Shown: positions 45,690 to 54,464 of the stretch, piece by piece
How the letters are laid out: each line of letters begins with the position of its first letter
Position numbering within the stretch: position 1 is the first letter of the stretch
Source: Quercus robur
Lineage: Eukaryota > Streptophyta > Magnoliopsida > Fagales > Fagaceae
DNA length: 64,000 nt
Direction: 5' to 3'
NCBI RefSeq assembly: GCF_932294415.1
Contig: NC_065537.1
Location: forward strand, 62,324,290-62,388,289
The notes under the pieces: generated by a model
Databases searched by the model: none
Seen by the model: the letters and a program-made list of their open reading frames with translations, nothing else
What the model was told of the DNA's origin: nothing
Translations under genes and position numbers: made by a program

Positions 45690-46645
45690 CAACTTAATTA
45701 ATTGACAAATCAATTTTAAATGGCATGATCTTGTAGATGGGGGAGGGTTCTCACTGGAAAACCAGCTCATAAGAATTAAGAGAAAGGCGGTGAAGAAGGT
45801 TACTTATTATTTACCACATGGTCCACATCATAATAAAACAATTAAATTGCTTCTACATAGAGTTTCTTTTTTAGGATTCCCACAACTTGTCACAACAATC
45901 ACAATAATTAGCCTCAAAGATAAAATAGGAAATGGAAACACAGACAAGGAAGAGCAACAATTTTTTTTAATAATGCCACTTGGAAAAGCTCCAAAAAACC
46001 CAAACATAAGAGACTGCTTTTAAAACTAAAGATCCATTTGAGAAAAGTTTATTTAGCTAAAACTGAAAAAATAAATAAATAAAAATTTTCTGAAAATGTG
46101 CTAAAATATGCTTGAATCTTGAAAAAAAATTGAAAATGTGAGAAAAGGTGGAAAAGAATGAGATTTTAAAAAACTATATATAAAAGCTAAAAAAGCTAAA
46201 AACTAAAAAGCTGAGTTTATAAGCTCGTGCAAAACACACTCTAAAATGTCCCCTCAACCAAACACTTTGAATCTTTTATGTTGTTCCATACCACAAAGTC
46301 ATTCCCTATTTCCAATACACCTATCTAGAATATAATCTTCCTAAGGCCAAAGCCTACAGATCCAACACCTCCTTACAGTGGTAAGCTGCTAATTGACATG
46401 GCAGTATTAAGCCTAATATATAGCCTATGGTTCATATTGCTGGAATATTTTGTTACATACAAAAAAAAATATATATGTTTAACCACAAATGTAAAAGAAA
46501 CAAGGGCAAAGATGCTTTAATGTCCCTTGAAATAGGAAAATTCCAAAAACTAGCATTTCTATTTACACTTTTACTAATGCTACAGCCATATCAACCAGAT
46601 CACAAAAAGTGAGCCATAAATTCTTTGCTTGTCTTCTCATATATC
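45690..46645. repeat. Duplicated F-box 3' flank, copy B
   Basis: Aligns with 49795-50525 over its whole length (shared TCAATTTTA-ATG-CATG-TCTTG, ACAATTAAATTGCTTC, TTTTTAGGATTCC, GGAAAAGCTCC, ACATAAGAGAC, CTTCTCATATATCAATCAG). In the other copy this flank lies downstream of an intact F-box gene; here the corresponding gene position (about 46.7-48 kb) has none. Copy B carries an extra MITE at 46031-46240. Confidence 0.75.
46031..46240. mobile_element. MITE (GATCCATTTGAG... AAAACACACT)
   Basis: 210 bp with imperfect inverted ends, a candidate 5-bp target duplication CTAAA (46026-46030 and 46241-46245), and absence from the paralogous flank near 50165. The interior is rich in AGCTAAAAA-like phrases. 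Confidence 0.65.
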
Positions 46646-47343
46646 AATCAGAATTTTTTTATTAAAAAAAAAAAAAGAAAAGTAGAGAACGTCATTGAAA
46701 AACGAAGAAATAATACGGTGAACCAAGTCCAAAGCACACAGGTAGTGTAATATGGAACCAGCAAAATGCCTAAACTAAACTACAATGAGAGTTCAACAAT
46801 CAAGAGAATCAGGGAACTAATTAAAAGAAAAACACCTGCACTATTTGTCCATTCAAACAAAGCCTAGAAGAAAGAAATCTTCAATTCACAAATCGATCTC
46901 TCATTCCCTTCAAATCCGTAGTTCTATGTTTGTTGAACTTGCCCAACCAGCTAGTTACAAGCTCCACAACACCATTTGGCTATGAACCCCAAATTGTGAA
47001 ACACCATGTTCTGTAGTTCTGTGTTTGGTAGAATAACATGTCTCCTTGTGAGTCCATCCCTAAAATAGATAAAATAGTGAATGACAAGGCAGAAATTTTA
47101 GAAACTATTTGGCTCCTGTTTTGATAGGTAAAACTATGTGGTTCTATTACTAGGATGTACTTATCACTATGTACATGTTAATCAAAATGAATTACGCAAA
47201 TAAGAAAAAGGCAACCATCCAGTAAATATAGAAATAATACCAACAAGCAGAGTTACAAACTAAGCAATCAATGTCAAAGCTATAACAGGATTAAAACAAG
47301 TCAGATCTATGACAGAATTTCGAGTCCAAAAAACCTATGCAAT
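46646..47343. other. Intergenic DNA, no gene recognised
   Basis: This is where an F-box paralogue would be expected from the duplicated flanks on either side; no F-box or FBA coding sequence is detectable. Confidence 0.5.
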
Positions 47344-47360
47344 TTTTTTTCCCTAATAGG
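47344..47360 (-). mobile_element. Orphan 17-bp LINE 3' tail with target duplication
   Basis: TTTTTTTCCCTAATAGG is flanked by a perfect 13-bp repeat AAACCTATGCAAT (47331-47343 and 47361-47373). Its inner edge (TAATAGG) matches the tail at 40197-40223. Confidence 0.6.
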
Positions 47361-47403
47361 AAACCTATGCAATGTTATAGCTTTGACAGACAGTATTGCC
47401 AAG

Positions 47404-47818
47404 CTATAATAGAATTACGCTGTGTCAAAGCTATTGGGTAATAGCCTCAAAGCTATATAGCTTCGTGGTTTCATAGTTTCATAGCTTCATGGCTTCAGAA
47501 TAATAATATTTATAGCATAGCTTTGGTATTACTCAGTGTCCCTCAATTTCAAACCTATAACAGAATCTCAAGTCCAAAAAATCTATTCTTTAATTGCATA
47601 TACAAGTTCTCCTTCTATAACAGAATTACGCTGTGTCAAAGCTATTGAGTAATAGCTTCAAAGCTATATAGCTTCGTGGTTTCATAGTTTCATAGCTTTA
47701 TGGCTTATATTTATAGCATAGCTTTGATATTACTCAGTGTCCCTCAATTTCAAAGCTATAACAGAATCTCAAGTCCAAAAGATCTATTCTTTGATTGCAT
47801 ATACAACTTCCCCTTCTA
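47404..47818 (+). repeat. Direct tandem duplication, about 211-bp period, with inverted motifs
   Basis: CTATAA-AGAATTACGCTGTG starts at 47404 and at 47615. The second unit is slightly shorter (about 204 bp). Within the units TCAAAGCTAT and ATAGCTTTG/ATAGCTTCG recur in both orientations, so the strand can fold on itself. A decayed third copy is suggested at 47270-47345. Function unknown. Confidence 0.75.
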
Positions 47819-48701
47819 CAAGAAAACAACTTTTCAATAAAAAAGCACCAAAGCTGAAGTAATTCCAATTTTCAAACCCAAAAATGCAGAGGCAATTGTT
47901 TCTCAAACATGCCTTAAACTTCCCTAAGAAACTCTCAAACACCTCCACTTCCTCTTCACTTCTCCACTCTTAGTCTCTCAAGCTAGAGTCTTACAGATAG
48001 CAGAGTTCCATTATGAGACTAAATTTCAGAGCCCTATAATTTCTTGCGCTAGCTCAGTGTCGACAAATACCACCAAAATAGCATTCCAAAGGAAATCCAT
48101 GGAACTAGAACCTCTCAAAACCTCATAGATAAAAATGACACTAAAACATCCATTCTTCCTCAAACTTCAAGACAATTTTCATCCACACCTATTCGGATCT
48201 AGATTGAATAGAGAGTTTGGAAGAGTTGAGCAAATATTTCTGGCTCCTAATCATAAGCACATCTCACAAATGTAGGATTCCAATGATTGCTCCATTAATG
48301 ATTTATCAACTCAGTGGAATCTAACACCATAGTCTTTTTATTAATAGCTAAACCAAAGCCCACAAATCTAGAGAAAGATTCCCTTTCCTGCTTGAATTTC
48401 CTTCCAAATACCACAACTATTAGAAAGCCATACAGGACTATGAAGTTAAACCCCTGGCCCTCGCTAACTCACCATATTTAATCCACCTCCTCCATTAAAG
48501 ATCACCTTCCAAACCAAAATGCCAATGCCAATGCCACTTCCCCTATAGGACCTGATTAAAAAGGGTCAACTTTTGAATCCCTAATAAATGTCCACAATTG
48601 AGAAACTATAGACGATAACATAGAAAATAAGATGGAGCTCCACAATTAACTCTTAAAAGCCACTAACAGTACCTTCATAGATTTTTACATAAACCAACTT
48701 A
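47819..48701. other. Intergenic DNA, duplicated in part with 11600-11770
   Basis: Bases 48085-48260 align with 11600-11770. No gene was identified. Confidence 0.5.
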
Positions 48702-48906
48702 GGGTTTGTTTGGATACCGTTTATTGTTGAAAATTGAAAACATTGTAGTAAAATAATTTTTAAATGTATGAATAGTATCGTGGGACCCAATTTTAAAGAA
48801 AAATTCGCTGAAATCCATACTTGCAGGTCCCGTAAACAGTACACAGAACCCACACAAAAAATGCAGCCGTTAGACGCAACCTATTTTCAGTGCAATCCAA
48901 ACATAC
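48702..48906. mobile_element. MITE, GGGTCC-TTTGGATT family, copy 2
   Basis: 205 bp with ends GGGTTTGTTTGGAT and ATCCAAACATAC, target duplication ACTTA (48697-48701 and 48907-48911), and an interior shared with 12247-12466. Because both lie in F-box flanks but at different relative sites, they are separate insertions. Confidence 0.75.
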
Positions 48907-49794
48907 ACTTACACTGAACAAGCTTAAAACTAAGGACAACAGTTGTAGCTGTCTAATAATGAAGAAAAAGATGATCAGTTGATTCTCCATAAGATTTGCA
49001 CACGCAACACCAATCGTAAGCTTTAGTGTGCTGTTTCCTCAGATTGTCTATAGATAGAATTTAACCCTTTGTAGCTGTCCTACTCCTAGTAAAGAAAGCT
49101 ACCCATGTTGGAGCTCTAACACACCAAATAGATCTCCGTGGGAAATCGTTGTCACCTCCTTTTCTCAAAGCCTAATAATGATTATTAACACTAAAACCAT
49201 GGCTATTGAAAGAGACCAGACCAGATTATCATCTTCTCCCAGATTAACTTTAGTAGAATCTACATCATTCCAAAATTATTCCATGGACTCTAGCTCCCAA
49301 TCTTCTTGAAAATATTGTAGTAAACCAAGCTCAATTTCAAGCTTCCGTTTCATGTCTCTTGCTCTTTTAAGACCTCACTCTCCCTCATTCTGAACGACAT
49401 TTCACTTCATAGTTCATTCTCATCTTGTAGATATGGGAAGCAATAAATATACGTATATTCTGGTACTTTTTTTTAGGTGAGTGTGCTCTAGAAGTTGAGA
49501 AAAATATTAGAACATACAACAAAACAAAAGGAAAAATCAGATAGAGAACTAAAAGAAGTTGGAGGCACTCACTATAAAATACCATGAAATGAATAATAAT
49601 CTCATTGAAAGTGATATATGATCAACATAAAATCTGAAACACAGTAATCCTTTCCCTTAACTTTTCTCATATTCAATTACAAAAAACAGTCAAAGTTCTT
49701 AATGGAAATTACAGTCCAAATTGTCCTACTCTGAATTGTTTTTAAAGCCAGTCACTATTGATAAGTGCAAAAGAACATAATTGACTTGTTGTCA

Positions 49795-50525
49795 TAATTG
49801 ATATGGAGAAATCAATTTTACATGTCATGGTCTTGTGGATGAGGGAAGGTTCCTCACCAGAAACTCAGCTCCCAAGAATCAAAGAAAGGAAACAAAGCTA
49901 CGACACGGATATGACACAAATATGACACCCCAAATGAAGTGTCCATGCATCCTAGCTTATTACTTACCACTTCATGATAAACAATTAAATTGCTTCAAAT
50001 TCAGCAAAGAGTTCCTTTTTAGGATTCCAACATCTTGTCTCAGTGACAGTGATTAATCTCAGAGAAAAAATAGATGGAAACACAGTGACAGGGAAAGAAC
50101 AATGAAATGTTTTAATAATGCCACCAGGAAAAGCTCCGGAAAATCCAAACATAAGAGACAGTTTCTTGCACTACAAAGTCATTCCTTAGTTCCTATACAG
50201 TTATGTAATATATAATCTTCCCCTGGCCAAAGCCGACAAGTTCAACACCTTCTTAGTTCTTACAGTGCTAAACCACTAACTGACATAGCATTGTAAAACC
50301 TATTATAGTCTATGGTAGTGCTGGAATATTATGTAAACTATATGTCAAAACAGAATTATGTATAACCACACACGTTTGAAGAAACTAAGGAAAATATGCT
50401 ACTGTGCCTGTCCAAATTCCAAAAACTAGTAACATCTATACATTTTTAACTAATGTTTCAGCCATATCACAAAAATAAAGAGACTCAAATTCTTCATTTG
50501 CCTTCTCATATATCAATCAGTCTTT
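49795..50525. repeat. Duplicated F-box 3' flank, copy C
   Basis: Partner of 45690-46645; lies downstream of the intact F-box gene at 51205-52428. Parts also align with 12120-12680. Confidence 0.75.
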
Positions 50526-50649
50526 CTCATTATGGGGATCTGATTCAAATTCAGCTCACAATATCAAATCCTTATGTCATTCCACCAAACTGATTTCAGC
50601 CTAGGAACATCCAATACGAAAATAAATGCCAACAAATACCAAAACATGT

Positions 50650-51110
50650 TCTTTTTTTTTTTTTTTTTTTTTGATAAGTAAGAAGAAAGTATTATTAAAA
50701 AAGGAGTAACAAGAAAAATACAAAGAGTTCACGGTAGTGAACAAAGAAATAAGAAATAGGAAGACACAAACAGCAACTAAGCTATTCTAATAAACAAAAG
50801 AAAATCCATAAGAGTAGAACAATCTGAGAGACCCCAGCATCGAGACCAATCAAAGAGGGTCTGTTGGCATAAATCTACTAACTGAACCACAGTTTTTCCA
50901 TTATCCTCAAAAGAACGCCGATTCTGTTTAGTCCAAATAGTCCACATTAAACAACATAGAACCAAATTCCAAATATCAGAACTATGCTTCCCAAGCCAAT
51001 GGTACCAACAAAAGAACAAGTCCACAACTGATCCTGGCATGACCCAATCGACCCCAAAACAGCCAAAGCATATACATCCTCAAAAAATGAGCTGCCGGAC
51101 AAAAAAGTAA
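50650..51110 (-). mobile_element. 5'-truncated LINE insertion with 19-bp target duplication
   Basis: 461 bp. A T run at 50650-50672 (minus-strand A tail) marks the 3' end. The perfect direct repeat aacaaataccaaaacatgt flanks it (50631-50649 and 51111-51129). The minus strand carries the C-terminal LINE text LCCLMWTIWTKQNRRSFED, the zf-RVT/RNase H linker region. It sits 94 bp beyond the stop codon of the F-box gene at 51205-52428, probably in its 3' UTR. Confidence 0.92.
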
Positions 51111-51204
51111 AACAAATACCAAAACATGTATAAAAGAATAAGACACATTATACCATACCTCAAGGATTGACCTCCTTTTTGAGCTCAATATCTTCTTTCT
51201 GCGT

Positions 51205-52428
51205 CTATGGAACAACCTGGAAGTTATTTGGAAACAAACAAAAATACTCTTCAATACCAAAATACTCTTCAATCCCATTTAGTTGAAGATTCTTCTCTAT
51301 CTTTGTAAAAGGGTCATACAAAACCAGCTGATTGTTGCCATTCTCTATGAATAGCTCCCCGTTCTTCCAGAACCCCAATGGCCTTCTCCAAGATGATGGG
51401 GTTGTAATTGTAAAAAGCTTATTCCATGACTCCTTAACACCGAATTCAAGCAAAACCCATATATCAAGAAAATGAGGCCATATTTCAAAACAACTCCTCA
51501 TCACCACATGATCGTGAGGTATAACCAAAATAGCAACAAAGCTGTTCAACACCGTAAGTTTACAGGAATAAGTGTCAGCATTACCGATCTCTGGTAATGA
51601 CGTAGTTTTGAAAATCTCGTCACTGAAGTCGAATGCAATAATTTTGTCACCAACCTCCTGCTTTGTCCACCAGAAAAAGACTCCATTCATGTAAGTTGTG
51701 TAGACCCATTGTAAACCTTTCATGTAAGTTGTGGAGACCCATTGAATACCAAAAATGACAGGTCCGAGGTCGATCCGTCTCCACGAACCACTGCTTACCC
51801 TATAAACCTCCGCTTCGATTTCTTTCCTAAAACTATTTTTTAATAATCCTTTCACAAAAATGTTAAACACAGCAAACCTTTCCACAACCCTGACAACCTT
51901 GAAGTCGTTGGATATAGGGTCGAATCCAAACCCAACAATTTTGACGTACCAGTTGGGACGAGGGCTCACAGGAGTAAGACGGCTGAGTCCCGATGATGAT
52001 GATGATGACGATGAAGACGAGGACGACGTGGTGGGGTTCCATAGGTAGACATCTTGGTAAGGTCTGTCGTAGAGACAGATAAGACCATGACAGGAAGCGA
52101 CTATTTGAAGGTCGAGAGGACCTGGACTGCGGAAGTCAAGCTGGACCTGGATATGGAATAAACAGTCGAGGGTGTCATAAGAAAGGAAGTTGCAGATATG
52201 TTTTCTGTTGTTAAAGGCTTTCACGAGGAGGAAGGGAGGATTAGGGTTTTGCGCGGTGTTGTTGGGGACGAGAATGGAGTGATTGAGGATGTTTTTGAAG
52301 AGGAAGTCGGGGGTTCCAATGAGAGCAAGCCAGGTTTTAGAGACGCATCTGAAACGAATTAGGGTTTTAGGTGGGAGGCGTGAGAGTATGTTTTCTACAA
52401 TTGCCTCAGGCAAAAAGCTTGTTGACAT
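51205..52428 (-). CDS. F-box protein with FBA-type interaction domain
   Basis: Intact single-exon gene of 407 codons from the ATG at 52428 (MSTSFLPEAIVENIL); an in-frame ATG 12 bases upstream (52440) is possible, but the paralogues start MST. The F-box spans about residues 5-47 (IVENILSRL, LIRFRCVSKTWLALIG). The FBA region contains IVASCHGLICLYD, VYLWNPTT, IVGFGFDPISNDFKVVRV, EVYRVSSGSWRRIDLG, GVFFWWT, IIAFDFSDEIFKT, DIWVLLEFGVKESWNKLFTI and NQLVLYDPFT. Likely an SCF ubiquitin-ligase receptor; target unknown. Oddities: a run of 12 Ser from a TCA-type microsatellite (about 51993-52030), an in-frame 33-bp duplication giving WVSTTYMKGLQ/WVYTTYMNGVF (51688 and 51721), and an 18-bp duplication giving GIEEYF twice near the C-terminus. 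A MULE begins 96 bp upstream of the start codon and a LINE lies 94 bp past the stop. Confidence 0.92.
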   Translation of the reverse strand: MSTSFLPEAIVENILSRLPPKTLIRFRCVSKTWLALIGTPDFLFKNILNHSILVPNNTAQNPNPPFLLVKAFNNRKHICNFLSYDTLDCLFHIQVQLDFRSPGPLDLQIVASCHGLICLYDRPYQDVYLWNPTTSSSSSSSSSSSSGLSRLTPVSPRPNWYVKIVGFGFDPISNDFKVVRVVERFAVFNIFVKGLLKNSFRKEIEAEVYRVSSGSWRRIDLGPVIFGIQWVSTTYMKGLQWVYTTYMNGVFFWWTKQEVGDKIIAFDFSDEIFKTTSLPEIGNADTYSCKLTVLNSFVAILVIPHDHVVMRSCFEIWPHFLDIWVLLEFGVKESWNKLFTITTPSSWRRPLGFWKNGELFIENGNNQLVLYDPFTKIEKNLQLNGIEEYFGIEEYFCLFPNNFQVVP

Positions 52429-52523
52429 TGTTCGTAACATTGTTCGTACTTCGTAATGATCGATGTAGATCTTCTACTATAATAATATACGGTACTTAGG
52501 TACAGGTTTTAGTTTTTTATTTA

Positions 52524-52716
52524 GGCGGAAATATTATTTTCGTCCTTATTTTTCCAGTCCATTCCTATTTTGATCCTTATTTTTTATTTTTATCGCTTTT
52601 AGTCTCTATTTTGACAAATGCATTTTGTTGTGGTCTCTACCGTTATCTCAGTGACAGAATTTTCCTAGGTGATAGACGGCGAAATAAAATATTGTTTTCT
52701 TTATTGCAACATGTCA
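52524..52716 (+). repeat. Left terminal inverted repeat of the MULE
   Basis: About 193 bp, aligning in inverse orientation with 59225-59417. Its inner edge is ATTGTTTTCTTTATTGCAA. Confidence 0.88.
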
Positions 52717-52908
52717 GTGCACTATCTCTACCTCAGCTTCCCACCATTAACAGACCCATGTGAGCCTCACATGAATTCCTTTCATGTGTGTAAAGCTCCT
52801 CTCCCACATAAAAGCTCCCAAACCAGTTGAAATCCCTAACCCCTAAATTCACGACCCCAACTCCTCTCCCACAGCACTGCCCAAACATCATTCTCATGAT
52901 TTGAGCTC

Positions 52909-53443
52909 ATGGAATCAAGCTCTATATCAACTGGTGGAAGCTTGAAGAAAAGAGGCCCAACCACATGCTTCTGCTTTAAAAGACCTGTGCTAGTGGTATC
53001 ATGGACACCTGAAAACCCTAGCAGAAAGTTCTACAACTGTCCAAATTTCTGGGTAAGTGTATTTAATTGATGTGTATTTGAGTGATGTGTATTTAATTTT
53101 TGACTTTCAATGTAATAGGTTGAAGATATAATGGGTTGAAAGTGATGCTCTGTTTTGGGTTGAAAGTGACTTCCAATTAAGTTTTTTTATTTAACCTGTT
53201 ATAGTGATTCTATTGTGCTTTTGGATGTAGGCTGGACATAAGTGTAAATTTTTCCAATGGCGTGATGATGAAATCCATGAGCGTGGTAAGGTGCTGATCC
53301 TAGAGCAGAAGCAATGGATACTAACACTTGAAGCTGAGGTTGTAGGCTACAAGAAGAGAGAGAGGAGGTTGCTCATCTATTTGGTGTTGTCTCTAGTGAT
53401 AAGTGGGATGATGCTCTGTGTGATCCTATCTTTGGTTGGTTAG
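52909..53443 (+). CDS. GRF-type zinc-finger protein with C-terminal membrane segment, MULE-borne
   Basis: Two exons, 52909-53052 and 53231-53443, joined by an intron with GTAAGT donor and TAG acceptor, give an uninterrupted 118-residue protein. Exon 1 encodes a GRF-like zinc finger: Cys20 and Cys22 (TTCFCFKRP), then SWTPENPSRKFYNC with Cys44. Exon 2 supplies the last ligand Cys53 in HKCKFFQW. Then comes a short charged region (LEQKQWILTLEAEVVGYKKR) and a hydrophobic stretch of about 24 residues at the C-terminus (LLIYLVLSLVISGMMLCVIL) suited to a membrane anchor. GRF fingers are known from nucleic-acid-binding proteins such as APE2 and TOP3A, and small plant proteins of this finger-plus-anchor form exist. 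The gene lies 386 bp inside the left MULE end and converges with the transposase. The canonical Gly of the GRF motif is replaced by Ser. The function in transposition, if any, is unknown. Confidence 0.75.
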
Positions 53444-54464
53444 ATAGGCGGGGTGAACATGGTTAGATAGGTGGGTAGGAATTAGTGTTGGGATTTAGTA
53501 GAAAATGCCAAAATTTTTAGGGTCCTTTTGTAAGTTTTGGTAGTTTGTTAGGAAGTGGTATGTGTTGGGAAGTGATGCTCTGTTTTGGTATGGTTTGGTA
53601 TGTGGTTGTATGTTTTGGCAGTGTGATTCCAATTAGCATTGGAACACCTAATTATCCCTATAATTTGAACTACTTATCAATGGAACATCTATATAATATT
53701 TATAGCAGTGTGTCCAATTTCTGTTGATAATTGATGTGTTTTGAGGGTAATATTTATTAAGATAATATTGTGATGATTATGTCTGCTAAGTATGCATTTT
53801 TTGACATGTAATGGTTGAAAAATTGGACCTAACATCACCAACATTACTTTCAAATTTTGGTTGGACCAACATCACTTTCAACATTAATTCACCACTTTGA
53901 AGTGTTGTTGTACCTGTTATGTATGTATTTTTGACCTGTTATGGTTGAAAATGTGAACCAAACATCACAATAAAGTTCTATTGTACCAAATCATGAATTC
54001 ATCACATCTGACTAGATGTTGTACCTTCTATGTATGCATTTTTGACATGTTATTGGTCCTAATTGTGGACTTAAAAATTGGACCTGACATCACTTTTAAA
54101 ACAATTATAAAACAAGCACATGACATCACTTTATGAGCTTAACTTCACTTTCATTACTCAATAATGTCAAGTTTTGGTGCACCACAACAATTACAAAACA
54201 AAATTAAGATGTTTACCCAGAAACAACATACACCAAAACAGCCAATTAGTTCAGGCTTTACATATATGTACCAAAAGGCCATATTTCAGGCAGTAACATA
54301 TACAACAAAATATTTCCCTCAACACAAAGCACACAAAAAAGAGGTCATCATCAGTTTGATTTTCTCCCAAGATCATGGATAGAGGACTAGCTCCCAGCAA
54401 ACCTCACTACCTCCATATATCTTGCTGCATTCCTAGCTAGTTGCATTAAGTGTCTCAGAGGTGA
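53444..54464. other. MULE internal spacer between convergent genes
   Basis: Non-coding, AT-rich, with a loosely repeated phrase of about 100-120 bp (ATTTTTGACATGTTATGGTTGAAAA-like words near 53797, 53935 and 54042). It separates the GRF gene from the 3' end of the transposase. Confidence 0.6.

Noticed and set aside
53545..53727. 60-codon plus-strand frame after the GRF gene
   Set aside because: Low-complexity GTATGTTTTGG-type sequence with no domain; probably MULE spacer.
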